In this document: positions 1 through 11,700 of the stretch, piece after piece
Layout of the letters: every line of letters begins with the position of its first letter
How positions within the stretch are numbered: position 1 is the stretch's first letter
From: Drosophila pseudoobscura
Taxonomy: Eukaryota > Arthropoda > Insecta > Diptera > Drosophilidae
Reading direction: 5' to 3'
DNA: 64,000 bases
NCBI RefSeq assembly: GCF_009870125.1
Contig: NC_046679.1
Span: 992,001 to 1,056,000 of the forward strand
Position numbers and translations under genes: made by a program
Notes under the pieces: generated by a model
The model's input: only the letters and a program-made list of their open reading frames with translations
Database searches by the model: none
Told to the model about the DNA's origin: nothing

Positions 1-47
1 CCACCCAAATGATTGAAACGGTTCTCAGTAGTTATCTCGAGTCTCAC

Positions 48-256
48 CTCTGCAGCACGTCGACTTTTTCCTGCAACTCTTCAGCATATTGCACGAGGTT
101 TGAGATCAGCTCCCTGTCCAGCAGCAGCAGCTCCATTCGATCAGCCATTGAGGTCATAAACTCCTTGGGTGGATTGGAGCTCGTTTCCGCGCTCGTCTTA
201 CTCTGACTCTGACCAGCAGCACTCGTGAGGATTAGGAGGACCAGGAGTGGCAGCAT
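48..256 (-). CDS. Gene A: prolyl 4-hydroxylase alpha paralog, first coding exon only
   Basis: The exon starts at the ATG at 256 and ends in a GTGAGA splice donor at 47. Its 69 complete codons give a signal peptide (MLPLLVLLILTSAAG) followed by the helical start of the P4H alpha N-terminal dimerisation region (DRELISNLVQYAEELQEK). The encoded peptide is identical to that of exon 1 of gene E on the right arm (44359-44567). The remaining exons lie beyond the left edge of the window. By analogy with E, the full protein should be about 527 residues and act in the endoplasmic reticulum, but whether the rest is intact cannot be seen. It is transcribed away from gene B, which starts about 1 kb away on the other strand. 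Confidence 0.9.
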
Positions 257-1291
257 TGTAGTGTTGGATGTGATAAGTTACAAACCGTCATCAAAAGCAC
301 AAAATACCATCTGAAAAACAGAAAGGGGTTGATATTATTGGTATTCAGCAGTTTTCCTAAGTGGTACTAATATATGTATGTATCTCGGGACCAAGTATTT
401 TTCTCAGGGTATTCTTTCGTTGCCTTCTTTACAATTTACCGTTTGTTTTTATCCACTGTCTGTCCCATTGCTGGGTAGGTGTTAGTGAGAGAGTGCGCAG
501 GAGAGAGACGACTCGCTCAGAGAGGCTCAAAGGGGACAAAATGAAGCAAGCGCGCGTTGAGCGTGTTCCTCTGCAGCAGTGTGTATGGGTTAGAAAGGGA
601 AAGAGCGACTTTCGATGATTGTCTTAGAGGAATAGTTTGGCACTTCTCAGAGAGCAATATTCGCTGTTTGAAGATTGCAATGGAAACTGATGTGAATTAT
701 AATAGAGTTTTTTCGGTACCTATAAATTTGACTTGGAACTTGGTACACTAGAATTCTAGAAAGTCTCACAAGGAACTGTTTTATTCTTCATAAGCTGTTG
801 ATCGTTGCACCTCGGCTGCGGAGCTTAAAGCTTATTTCGGCTTCGGCTTCGACTTCGGCTTAAAGCGTCAGCGTCGTTGACTTTTTGAGAGCGGCTGATA
901 AGCGATCGGCACGTTGGCCTACGTGTGGGAGACGGTGGGACTGCATAAAAGGCGCGACTGCAGCTGGCGATCGGTGTCGGATTGCTTCTGGAGAACGCAC
1001 TTGTTCGTGTTGATTAGTATAGGGCTCTGTATTGCATTGAGACTTCCTGTTTGTTTATGCAGGTAATCGATTTGAAAATGTGTTTGTTGCGTTCCAGTCA
1101 TACTCCTCTTTATTACATTCCCCGTAAATCAGTGGCATCACAATTCAGTGCTTATCAAGCGTACTTCCAGCTGTGGTGTGCTACAGCTACATTTTTACAT
1201 CACTTTTTGACCGCAACGAATGCCCGATGACATGCTATTTATGCATCGATTTTCCATCACCCACTCGCTGGCAAAGCGATACTCACGAAAG
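257..1291. promoter_or_regulatory. Divergent intergenic region between genes A and B
   Basis: This roughly 1-kb region separates two P4H genes that point away from each other, so it should hold both promoters and the 5' leaders. It is almost base-for-base the same as 43324-44358 between D and E; I noticed only a few substitutions, for example near 855 and 886. A repeated CGGCTT element lies at about 837-862. A splice acceptor-like tract (pyrimidines then CAG) lies about 50 bases upstream of the A and E start codons, so a noncoding first exon is possible. I see no extra gene here. Confidence 0.7.
945..954 (+). promoter_or_regulatory. Candidate TATA box for gene B
   Basis: The sequence ATAAAAGGCG is a good TATA-box match. 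It lies about 340 bases upstream of the chosen start codon of gene B, so the transcript would have a leader of about 300 bases, perhaps with an intron (a CAG|GTAATC donor is present near 1061). The same box is kept on the right arm for gene D. Strand and position are seen in the sequence; use as a promoter is inferred. Confidence 0.45.
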
Positions 1292-3178
1292 ATGACTCCC
1301 ATAATGCGGATGCTGGCTCTTGGACTCGGCCTGGCCTCCGTGGCTGAGGGCTGGTACGATGAGACTGTGAAAGACCACACCCACCGCAAGAACTATGTCG
1401 TCTCGGAGCAGAGCAGACTGCAGCTTGTGGAGCAGGACCTCGAGCTGGCGGCGAATCTCAACGCATACGCGGAGCAGCTGCAGAAGAAGATCAGTGTGCT
1501 GAGGAGGTGAGTTCAGGGGGAGAGTTTCATACGGGACCAGTCTTAGATATAATCTGTGGTCTTAGAGTGGCTGAGAATTGGCGGCGGGCTTTGGACGAGG
1601 CAAAGGGCAGGGAGGAGGAGTACCTATCGAATCCGCTGCACAGTTTCCCGCTCATCCGCACGTTGCACGAGGACTGGGGCCCCGTGGAGAGGCTCATGCA
1701 GCAGCTCGTGGGGCAAGAGCAGATCGCTGCGTTGGAGCTGATGCGGGAGCATCTTCCCGGGGCGGAAGATGTGGCAGAGGCCATGTGGGGAATTTTCCGC
1801 ATTGTCCACACGCATAATCTCGAACCGAAGGATGTGGCCGAGGGAGTCCTGGATGGCATCCAGTACAGGTGGGTACCGCTGAGAGATCCTGGATGCAGAT
1901 TGTTGATATTCCTCGCTCTTAAAGGGGTCGGCTCTCTGCTTTGGACTGCCAGGCGCTGGGGAAGTTCTACTTCCACGTAGCCGACTACCAGACAGCCATC
2001 AAGTGGCTGACCCTGTCCCAAGATTTGATGGAGGAGCAACCTCTGGAGTACTACGATGAGCTGGGGGCCACGAGCAGTGGCATTACCCTTCTGCTGGCCC
2101 GCTGCTTGGTGGCCTCAGACAGGTTCGACGAGGCAGTGATTCTTCTGGGGGGGGACAAGACGTTCGGGAACAAGGCCTACCACATCGTGTCGCACTTCCA
2201 GAAGCATCCACCGCAGCAATCCATCAACATGGAGAACGGGAACTTCACGGAGAAATTCAACCGACTTTGCAGTTCCATGAGCAGACGGAAGACGGACGGA
2301 TCCGCTGCCCACTCGAAGCCTGCGCGCCTGCATTGTCGCTACAATGCCACAACCACAGCCTTCCTGCGACTGGCCCCCCTACGGATGGAGGAGCTCTCCT
2401 TGGACCCCTACATCGTGCTGTACCACAATGTCCTGAGCGACGAAGAGATGGCCAGGCTGGAAAACATGAGCACCCCTCTGCTGCACCGCGCGCGCGTCTT
2501 CGACAGCGGGATAAGAAAGCCGAAAATCTCACCCGCCCGCACTGCCGATGAAGTCCAGATCCCGAACCCCAAGCTGGTGGCCGAGGATTTACAGCTGGTG
2601 GAGCGCATTCAGAAACGAATGACGGATCTCACGGGCCTCATGCTAACGAGCATGAGACGTATTCAATTCCTGAAGTACGGCTTTGGCGGGATCTACGTGC
2701 CTCACCACGACTTCTTCAGCGTGCACACACCGACCTCACGTCTCCATGGTGATCGCATTGCCACCGTGATCTTCTACGTGGGTACTCCCAGTGGAATCCA
2801 AAGAATTTCGACTCATTTCTATAGATTCTGTTTGCACAGCTGAACGATGTGGAGCATGGGGGGGCCACTGCCTTCCCCAATTTGGATCTAGTGGTGCCCA
2901 CGGAGCGGGGCGCAGTCCTCTTCTGGCACAACATGGATGGCGAGACATACGACCTTGACTATCGCACCCTCCACGGCGCCTGTCCCGTTATCGTTGGCAC
3001 TAAAATGGGTGAGTCGGGAGGATGTATCTGTATACTCGCGTAGATAGTATGCCTATATATGTATATGTATTACTCTTTCCGTACAGTGATGACGCGCTGG
3101 ATATACGAGTGGGATCAGATGTTTGTCAAGTCCACCTACTATCCACCTCGGCAGAAGGACTACAGGCAATTTAATTGA
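1292..3178 (+). CDS. Gene B: prolyl 4-hydroxylase alpha subunit, five coding exons
   Basis: My model is join(1292..1506, 1566..1868, 1925..2777, 2840..3008, 3087..3178), giving 543 residues with all introns GT-AG. I chose the ATG at 1292 because it opens a signal peptide (MTPIMRMLALGLGLASVAEG); an in-frame ATG at 1220 would bury it. The order is N-terminal dimerisation region, TPR-like substrate-binding region (about 140-250), then a 2-oxoglutarate/Fe(II) dioxygenase domain. Iron ligands are H433 and D435 (in VPHHDFF) and H502 (LHGACPV); K512 (VGTKM) should bind 2-oxoglutarate. Family members hydroxylate proline in secreted proteins in the endoplasmic reticulum with protein disulfide isomerase. 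Exon 2 (303 bases) equals exons 2 plus 3 of genes E and F, so an intron differs between the subgroups. Its reversed copy is gene D. The exact fly ortholog is unknown to me. Confidence 0.93.
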
Positions 3179-4401
3179 GACTTCCGCTGTTAAATAGCTC
3201 CTAAGAGTCGAAGGCTTTTTTGTATTTGGGTCACATGATTGTATCATATTTAACGAACATTGCCACAGTGATTACTGATAGGTTGTACTTGCTTTACTTT
3301 CAACAAAGATATAAGCAGTATGACACATGTGCTGGATTCACAATCATTTGGGAAGAACCGTTGAGGAGAAGATCAATAGAGAGTATATCCCACCAGAAAA
3401 TGCACACTTCCATATCTATCAAAAATCATATCATATAAATCGTTAAATTATCTCCAAGTGCAAAAGTAGTCCCCAGTCTCAAAATTTTGGTATGAAAATG
3501 TGAAGAGCTAAACCAAAATTGTTTCCATTCCTCATTCCATTACTGCAGAGTGCAATCCTAGAGAACACTTCAAGCAGATTACCTACTCATCTATAGCATT
3601 CCATTTCTCCGCTCTGGAACGGAGGGTGGGTTATCCTTCGTACCTTGACCTTCGACTCGCGGTTGGATTCGCTTTCTTCTCTGGCACTGGCTCTGGCTTT
3701 GGCTCAGGCTCTGGCACTCGGCTCATTGCACCATTAAGTGGCAATTAAATTCAATTAGCCGCAGTACTCTCCGGCATCGTCATCCCTCCCTATCTGCTCC
3801 CCATTTATCACGCCTGGCTGTCCCTGCATCCTCCTCATCCTTTACGTAATATTCCTTTGCAACTTTTGCACTTCGCTTTCGATTGGTGCTGCTAATAATT
3901 TCTCAGATTTATCGTCTTCCTATCCGCCACTCTAGTTCCTGTTTGTTTGCCGAAAGTTTCCTGGGGTTTTCTTGGTTTTCCGACTTGGCTTTCAATTAAG
4001 ATTGATGGCGTGCACTTTTCCCTGGGTTTTCCTTCGCCCACTCTCTAGGCAGGCCACGTCTTAAAGTATCTGAGAGTAAGGAATGCATTTGTCTTGATTC
4101 CACCTTTTGAGCCAACAGATGCAGATACAGATTGGAGCAGACCTTTCCATCTCGCAGACAACATATGTCTGCACTCTCTCCCTGTCTCTCTCTCCCTCTC
4201 TCTCTCTATCTCTGACTCTCTCTAGTTGTTGGCCAAAGGTAACAGCGGCAATTTATCAAAATTTGCGCACACAAAGAGGCTGAGGAAGCAGAGGCTGAAG
4301 CTGAAGCTGAGTGATGGGGCAGGACATGGAGAGATGTGGCTACAATTGGCATATGCGTGTGTGTCTAGGTAGAGAGGATGCCTCTCACTCTGCCCACTCC
4401 G

Positions 4402-4404
4402 CCC

Positions 4405-4445
<41 letters not shown>
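4402..4445. repeat. Poly-C run followed by (CT)n microsatellite
   Basis: A run of about 14 C bases passes directly into an uninterrupted CT dinucleotide run. Another CT-rich tract lies at about 4163-4244. The pyrimidine strand bias makes this a possible GAGA-factor binding or H-DNA forming site, but no function is shown. Confidence 0.9.
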
Positions 4446-4447
<2 letters not shown>

Positions 4448-4487
4448 TCTCTGTACTTGACTTAAATTGCTTTTTTCAATGCCAACG

Positions 4488-4516
4488 GCTGCTGCTGCTG
4501 CTGCTGCTGTTGCTGT
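4488..4516. repeat. CTG/CTGTTG trinucleotide repeat
   Basis: Tandem CTG units, then CTGTTG units, sit just downstream of the CT microsatellite. There is no open frame that would make this a credible polyglutamine or polyleucine tract. Confidence 0.8.
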
Positions 4517-7439
4517 TGTCCTCCTGTCACATGCGGAGCCAAATGTCATTTCAGCAAAATCCCTCAAGTCGTTCGTGTGCCCTTGTCTGTCGTATTCGAG
4601 TATCTGTGTGCGTTGTACCTCCGTGTGCGCTGTGTTTGTGTATGCGTAAGAAAACATTGTGCAAAATATGTTGGGGCAACAACAAGAGAAACAGCAGAAA
4701 CAACATTTTTCTGCGGCTGCTTAAATTGCATTGGGAAATAGGTTGGGGATCCACTGGCACAGCCACTGCCAAGACAATAAACAGTTGTTGCCACTGCCTC
4801 TGCCGCTGCTCGTGCAACACTCTTGAGTGTGTGGCTGTTGACTGCTGAAAGGTGCATTTGTTTCGGCCTCAGCAATGGGTATTCCATCTGGGGATTTCCC
4901 TTTGAAATATCGTTTGTCAACTCTGATTCTGGTTCCGAAATGGCTCTAATTGGGCGACTCTCCATAACCAGTTGAGTACTCTCCATCTAATCCTATCAGC
5001 CTTATCCCACAATCTCTTTATCCTTGGTCCTGTTGCTCCGTTCTCTCTAATAAAATTAAAATGCCAACCATTTTCACTCTGAGGGCTCCTGAAATGCGAT
5101 AGCCCCTCCTCCGACTCCTCTGCTGTTAAAAAATTAGCAACAATTTTTCAGCATCGCATCAAAATGTGCCCTACCCTGCCCTGCCCAGCCCTGCCACTGC
5201 CACTGCCAAACGCACCGCATCGTGAGGCAAAGCCACCCTCAGTCTCAGTCCTTGCCCCCGCTCCGTGGCACTTATCAAGAAGCTGACTTACTTTGCGCTA
5301 CACCTTGTGGCACTTCCCATTCCCACTCTCCCCCTCTGCTATGCCACACGCACTTTGTCATCTCCCTGGGCCCCGCCTGGCTCTGGTTCTGTCTCCGATT
5401 GAGACTCTGCTTCTATTCTCCTCCATCCATCCAGCTCCGTCCTGCTCCACCGTGGCCCATCCTGCATCCTTCGTGGTAATTTGATATGCCGTCTCGTGGC
5501 TTACATTTTTTATCCGCCATTACCGCAAAACGATTTACTTCCGCGTCGCAATTTGCTTTAAATTTTTATTTAAACAACAATTTGTTCAGATTTCGAGCAG
5601 ATTGAGATTTCCGCTGAAAGATGTGCCACAGAGAGATTTGATTTGATTGTGGGGCAGGACACAGGAGCGGGGGTGGGGCAATGCCATCCATATTGTCAAC
5701 TCAATGATGCACCTTCAGCCACAGGGCTGCCAAGGATGTGGCTGCAACGGACACTCGACAAATTAATTTGCTGCAGACTCTGCAGCTGCCTCGAAATGTT
5801 GGGTGTTGTCTCCAGTCCAGTCCTTGCCTCTTGATGGCTGTCCTTGATGCTGGCTTAGTACTGGGTAGAGAGGGTCAGCCAGAATAAAAGCAGTCCTCTC
5901 GATCTAAGAAATACTGTTCTTTTTTCTTTGGATGTGTATGTCGGTCTACATGAGCATCTGGATGCTCAGGACTTCAAAATGTTTATCAGTATTTATTTAG
6001 CTTAGTTTTTGTTTCTGCTACACCTCACCCTACGGCCAACCGACCGAGAGGCGCTGCTGCTTGACGCGTGACATGTGCTACCGAACCGTGCACTTAAATT
6101 AATTACTTTACAAGCGCTACAAGTTTATTAATACTATTTATATATATTTATATTTACTATTCTTACATTCTCTCTCTCTCTTTTTCTCTCTGAATGTTTT
6201 CATAATACTTTGCGTGAAGTCTCTTGACTTATTTGCCCCTGACTTATTGCAGGGTATCTTTTACTTCCATTAGTTCGCCCTTTGCCTGCCTTCCTTTTCT
6301 TTTTTGCTGCTTTTCTTTTTCTTGAGCTCAAATTGGTTTCGTGTTCATTTTCATTTGCGCTTTTCCGCGTCCACGCCCACCTCAAGGCGCGATTTAGTCA
6401 AGAACCCCCCTTCCATGGAATCCACTCCTCCTTTGGCTTTCCTTTGTCCTTCGCCCACTCCACTGTGGCTCCTGCATTTTTTCTGCGGTTTTTAATTTGA
6501 TTTCTTGCACCTTTTCTAATTGGCAATTGGAGCCGCTTGGATGTCGCTGACAGCAGCGGCAGCTTTTGCCACTGCAACAGCACTTTCCTTTCGCCCCAAA
6601 ATTTAAAGGCTTTAAATTATCCTGGAACAGGGGGAGAGATGGATTCGCCCCTCGACTGGTCCGACTCCTGGCGTTAATGGCTCTTTTATGGCCGCCGCTG
6701 TGCGGTCTCCCCGTTGCTGCTGCTGCCGCTGTGGCAGCTGCAAATATTTTGCCACTCCGCGGCAGGGCAGTCAGGGATTGGAGATGGGGTCTTGTTTCAG
6801 CAAAAATCTAATCTATGCAAGCCCCGCCATGTCCCCTCGCTCCCGCTCCACGCTCTACGCAGTGTGGCAACTATTTTTTTTGCCGCTTGCAACGTTTTTT
6901 GCTGCTGCTGCCGTTGGGAAGCTTAACAGTTAATTGCCCCTTGAAGAATACCGCGCCACGGACTCCATAGCTACGGGAGCTATACAGATCCACAGATCCG
7001 TAGTCCGTAGTCGATTCCCGTACCACGACACGTGGACACACGACACAAAAGCCCCGCCCCGGACACTGGCGTCCCATTTCCCTGTCCTGTCTTCTCGTAT
7101 CCGTGGCCGTATCCGTGTCCGTGCGTGTGTTTTAATCGGTTTGACTTTGTTGCCTGACCTGCCTGCTAGGGGAGGGGTGTAGGGGCATGCAACAGCAAGG
7201 ACAAACAACCAGTGTTGCCAGTGTGTGGCCCTGGCCCTGGCCCTGCAGCAGATTGAATCCTAATCGAGAGGATTTGACTTTGGTTACGTTGCGTAAACAC
7301 GCAACAACGACAGCAAACGTCCCAGACCCCTCCAGGAATTCCCACTCCCACCCCCCACGCAGTCAGGATTACAGTGGAGACTGGTCGGAACGAAATGAAA
7401 CCGAATGAAAGCTGTTTCTGTTTCCGTTTCCTTTTATAT

Positions 7440-8407
7440 AAAATATATAGTACATAACGGATGCGTATTGTGTCCAGTTTGGGCCCCTTTCGATCCACAG
7501 ACTCTATGGCTTCAAGATCCATCCTCTGGCATATCGCTGTCAGTCCGAAAAGGACTCGCAGGAAGCTGATGATTAGGAACGAAGTTCTCACTGTACAGCT
7601 CTGTTTCCGTGTGTTTTCTTGTTAATCCGTTTGTGTCACATCTGTGGGGTTTATATTTTCGATTTTGACGGTTTGTTTGTCTGCGCAAAATCTCAAATTT
7701 CCGAATGGTTCGCCAATTGATTGCCTGAGTACCAGAGGACCATCCAAGGGCGATCCCTTCCGTTTTACAAGTCACTGTCCTTTTGGGAAGCTGTCTCACG
7801 AGCTGATCAAGACAATCGTCAGCTGGCTCAGTATCCAGCCAGTAGTGCTCGACAACAATAATGATATTATATCCAGCGAAGGAACCACCTAGGAACGATC
7901 CTCAATGGCATGAACGAGCAGTTTCCATTTGGCTCGGATCTTCCCTATAGGCACTGTGGCTATGTGGCTCGGAGCATTTACAGTGAATCTTGGATCTAGT
8001 CTGCCGTCGAATCCAAACGTCAGGGTTCTATCCGCCGATCCCATGTTACTCATCCCATTCACCGCAGTCGATCCTTATCAACTTGCACGCGAACGAACAG
8101 GATTGCCCCCAATGGACCCTACAATTTCGTTGTGAAATGGTCGGAAATGGAATTGGTAAAACAGATCGGCGCATCAGTTGTGTCTCAGTAAAACATTTCT
8201 CACCTCAAGGACCGACAGTGCAGGTGACAATTGGTCTATCTTCTGATAGAGATCCCTCGCATCTCCAGAGGCTCTTGGTTGAGGACGCTGAATGGCTGTG
8301 GATGGCTCTATTCTCAGAGGGTTGCAAGAAAGTTTTGGAGTTTTATCATGAGAAAGAAAGACGCATTGGTGGGTCTGACAAGAAAGATCTCTCGTGTAAA
8401 CTCTCAT
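7440..8407. other. Unique-looking stretch, possible broken gene, not recognised
   Basis: Compared with its surroundings this stretch has few simple repeats and several moderately long overlapping frames on both strands (for example 7990-8481 plus and 7512-7799 minus). None shows a family motif I recognise, and no single frame runs through. It could be the decayed body of a gene headed by the small reading frame at 8408-8566, or ordinary unique noncoding DNA. Confidence 0.25.
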
Positions 8408-8566
8408 TTAGGAGTGGCGACATATCGCAGTTAAGGTCTCAGATCCCAAGTTTCTCCTCATCTCGAACCGCTTCTCAGTGAAGGTGGCCAGGAACCACAT
8501 GGCCATAACGTAGGCCGTGAGCATAACTACGATCCGTGCCAAGTGGGGGCTGCCTGTTCGTGCCAT
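8408..8566 (-). CDS. Possible 52-residue single-pass membrane peptide
   Basis: An ATG at 8566 opens a 52-codon frame on the minus strand, ending in TAA at 8408. It has a short basic start (MARTGSPHLAR), a hydrophobic segment (IVVMLTAYVMAMWFLATF) and a charged tail (TEKRFEMRRN). This layout is what a small mitochondrial or endoplasmic-reticulum membrane protein looks like, or the first exon of a larger membrane protein. A DRE-like box lies about 75 bases upstream. I do not recognise the family. No exon could be joined to it with confidence. Chance is the main alternative. Confidence 0.35.
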   Translation of the reverse strand: MARTGSPHLARIVVMLTAYVMAMWFLATFTEKRFEMRRNLGSETLTAICRHS

Positions 8567-8640
8567 TGGGGCCCGTTCCAGGGCGTCCCATCGGGGGATA
8601 TAAAGTCATGTATGTTGACTAGCACTCTGGATACTACCGA

Positions 8641-8648
8641 TATCGATA
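8641..8648. promoter_or_regulatory. DRE-like core promoter element
   Basis: TATCGATA is the exact core of the Drosophila DNA replication-related element, common in promoters of housekeeping genes. It lies 75 bases upstream of the ATG of the small minus-strand reading frame at 8566. Being palindromic, it gives no strand information. Confidence 0.4.
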
Positions 8649-8720
8649 CCAACACGGTGCACCCGGACCTCCAATATCTGGGAACGTCATGAAAAAACAC
8701 ACACAACAAGACACAAAATA

Positions 8721-11700
8721 ATCACAAAATTCACGACAAACCAAAATTTATTTTGTTCTTACTTTTTTCACAAAATCTTTTTAATTTTGTAATTTGGAAT
8801 TTGATGTTGCCTGGTCGGAGGCGTTTCTAGTTGACTGAAAATTGTCCAGAGCTCCAGGCTTCGATTCGGATGTGTTCCATTTGGGTGATGTCTGATGCCT
8901 AATTTGGTCCTTCAATCGGTAGAGGGACACTCGTCGTGTGAGAGTCTTAATCCGACATAGTATGCGAGTAGGCAGTTTTCCTACGTATTGTACATTCAAG
9001 TACAACGTAGTGAAATAAGTAATAACTTAAAAGGACCCCTTCAAAGGGAGTGTCATTCGGCTTGCTTTGACATCCAACCAGAGCGATTCCCAGTGGGACT
9101 CCTTTGTAGTCTCCACTGTACCCTGCATCCGAGTGCAGTTTATTGTGGCATATACGCAGCTGTTGTTTGCTTGTCCTTGGGGCAATTCGGTGGGCTGTTG
9201 GCTGTTGGCTGGGTGGAGGCCTTGTCTAGAGGGTGGGGGAGCAGGAAGGCAATTTGTATGTGTGTGTGTGTCCTTTAGGTAAGAGGAGCCAGTGGGCCGT
9301 GTGTGGAGGGAGGCCTTATTCGAGTGTGGAGTGGAGCCTGCAACTGCTTCGGCCGTGGCTCCCTGGTGTTGCTGCTGCAGCTTGCGGTTGCGCTTAGCCA
9401 TTTCCTGCCCCCTTGGGCCCCCTTGTGCCCACACCCACTTCTCTTGGCCAACTGTTGGCCATTGCTTTAAATGCGCTTTTAATCGCTCGGAGGCTCAGAG
9501 GCTCGGAGACTGTGGGTTCTCCGGGTTCTCTGGATTCTCTGGCCAGCCAGAAAGTTGAATCAATATTGAAATTGAACTTCTGCCGGCGTGTGTCCTGTCT
9601 GAGGAGCAGAGCAGCTGTTGACAGGCAGCCAAAATCAGCAGCGCTCGACGTTCACGTAGAGAATTGGGCAGGAAGAGATGGAGTGGGAGAGGTAGATAGA
9701 GATGGGTATAACTTTTTGGCAGTTTTAAGTTTGAGCGGGACTCCTCGACTGAATCTCGTTCCCTGGGTGTGTCCCTGTGCGTCGTTGGGTGCGTCCCTGT
9801 GTGTTGTTTGCAACTTGTGACACAAAGGCGCCGTCCTCCATCCTCGATGTGTCTCCATCTACTCCCTCCTTCCCTCTCTTTCTGTGCCGCATCTTCATGG
9901 GTGGTTTCCTCCAGCTCTTGGGGCATGCAACAATGCGCTGACTTGACTTGTCTTACTCTTGTCTGTTGCCCTCCTCCTGCCCTGCCTGCGACCTTCACAC
10001 ACACTCAAGGAAAACTTAGGCATCACGTAAGCATCCATTGCCCTCCTCCCACTCTCGCCGTCCCTCTTTCTCTCTTTCTCCCCGATTTGTACATACATCA
10101 AAAATTTTATTATTTCTTACAATTTTTGCTTAAATTCTGCTTTTACTTTTCGTCCTGCTGCTGCTCCTGCTGCTGCTGAAAAGGTCAGACATTGTCAGTT
10201 AAGTGTCCATGTCCATGTCCATGTCCAAGTCTCAGTCGAAGAGTCGAGAGTCGAGAGTCCAGCGTCCAGCGTCCGAAAACTCTTGTCCAAGATTTCGAGT
10301 GCTTTTCACAATTTTTTAGTGCTCTGATCCCCTTCCCTTTTCATTCTCTTTCCACTGTTTTGGCCTGTCTTTTGGCCCTTATTGAACGCCTTTCGGTTAG
10401 GTGTCAATGTGCAGCAGCAGCACCAGAATTATGGCACAGGCAAATGGTATTGGAAAACTTTGCCATGCCAGTAAATGGATATTACAATTCAGATTCAGCT
10501 TCTTGGGGCTGGGTGGAAAGGGAAGGCCAAGAGAAAGAGCAGCCGAAAGGATGAGGCAGAACACATAGGAGGGATCCCACTACAGATGTATACGGAATGG
10601 TATGATTGAATGCGAATGTACTATAAGTGAACTTGTGGAAGAAGGAGCAGGCTTCTAAGTTCTTAGTTCGAATATTAATATATCATTAATAGCAATTCCT
10701 TCATAAATCATTTAAGATGGATATTGTTTGATAATTTTATTATAACTCAGTTATTCTTTTTACATTTACATATGCAGTGCATTTTACCTATTATAGGATC
10801 AATCAGATGGTATATACATTTGAGTTCCGGTTCCATTTACTGGATATCCCTCCGCTTCCTTCGATCCGCATGGTGTTCCCTGCTCCACCATTTCCCAGTC
10901 TCTAGATATATATATATAGTAGATAGAGTATTTCCTTCCTTCCCATCGAATCTGAATCGAATCGGAGGAGAACGAATGCATACGCACACCGTGACATAAA
11001 TCACAAAATCAACAACTAACACAAAACGGTATAAAAAATACACATTTTTGATTTATTGGCTGCTTCCTCCACCCTCTCGCCACATACAGATATGTTCACC
11101 CCCCAGCCCCTCCCCTAAGTAGACAGCTCAAAGGCCTAAACGTGGCCTAAAGCAAACAGAAGGAACACAGGGCCAAAACAAAACAAAGCCAGAAACCAGA
11201 TATGAAAGAGGAGCAGAGGAGACCCCCCAAAAAATGGCGAGAGCCTTTTGATTTGTGACTTGCGACTTTTCACGTAGCAATTTTCCCTCCTGCTCTACGC
11301 CACAGACACACGCACGCACGTGGAGAGGAAAATCTCCATAAAATGAAAATATGAAAATAAAAATCACGCAACAGGATATTGAAACGTCACACATATGCCA
11401 CAAGTGCCACAAGGCGAGACCTTGCTCACGTAGTGCAGGGTGGCGGAGAGTAGAAGAGGGGGGAGTACGGGTGTGGGTGTGGGGCAGACAGGACTTCATT
11501 CGGGTGGCATTAAAACTGTCAGTGGTGCAGATTGCCTGCGGTGGCTAAGGACAGCGACACCTACACTCACACCCACACCCACACCTTCCATACCAGAAAC
11601 ACACACACTCATGCATGATTTATTTGCCATTGCATTTATTTGTTTGTTGCAGCAGCATCGAACGTGGGAGGGGGAGACACAGACACGGGGGCGTTTGTGT

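Larger units (their letters stand above)
1..3166. repeat. Left arm of a large inverted duplication
   Basis: This stretch is repeated in reverse orientation at about 41453-44615. Matching positions add up to 44615 from base 1 to about base 3043, so there is no net gain or loss of bases over 3 kb. A 4-base length difference lies in the last intron of gene B. The arm carries exon 1 of gene A, the intergenic region and all of gene B. The first 47 bases of the window still match the right arm perfectly, so the arm continues off the left edge. After about 3166 the two flanks diverge quickly, though short matches persist to about 3320. Confidence 0.97.
3179..7439. other. Noncoding stretch, simple repeats
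   Basis: I see no supported gene here. The first 150 bases are the diverged 3' flank of gene B, still partly alignable to the flank of gene D. The rest is rich in CT, CTG and T runs, with typical fly intergenic or intronic texture. Open frames here are short, low in complexity and read through repeats. Confidence 0.6.

Noticed and set aside
1220-1291. In-frame upstream ATG of gene B (and its mirror for D)
   Set aside because: It would place 24 polar residues before the signal peptide, which does not suit an endoplasmic-reticulum protein.
1507-1980. Long frame running through exon 2 of gene B and into introns
   Set aside because: Its start is a GTG inside the splice donor of exon 1 and its end runs past the exon 2 donor; only 1566-1868 is coding.
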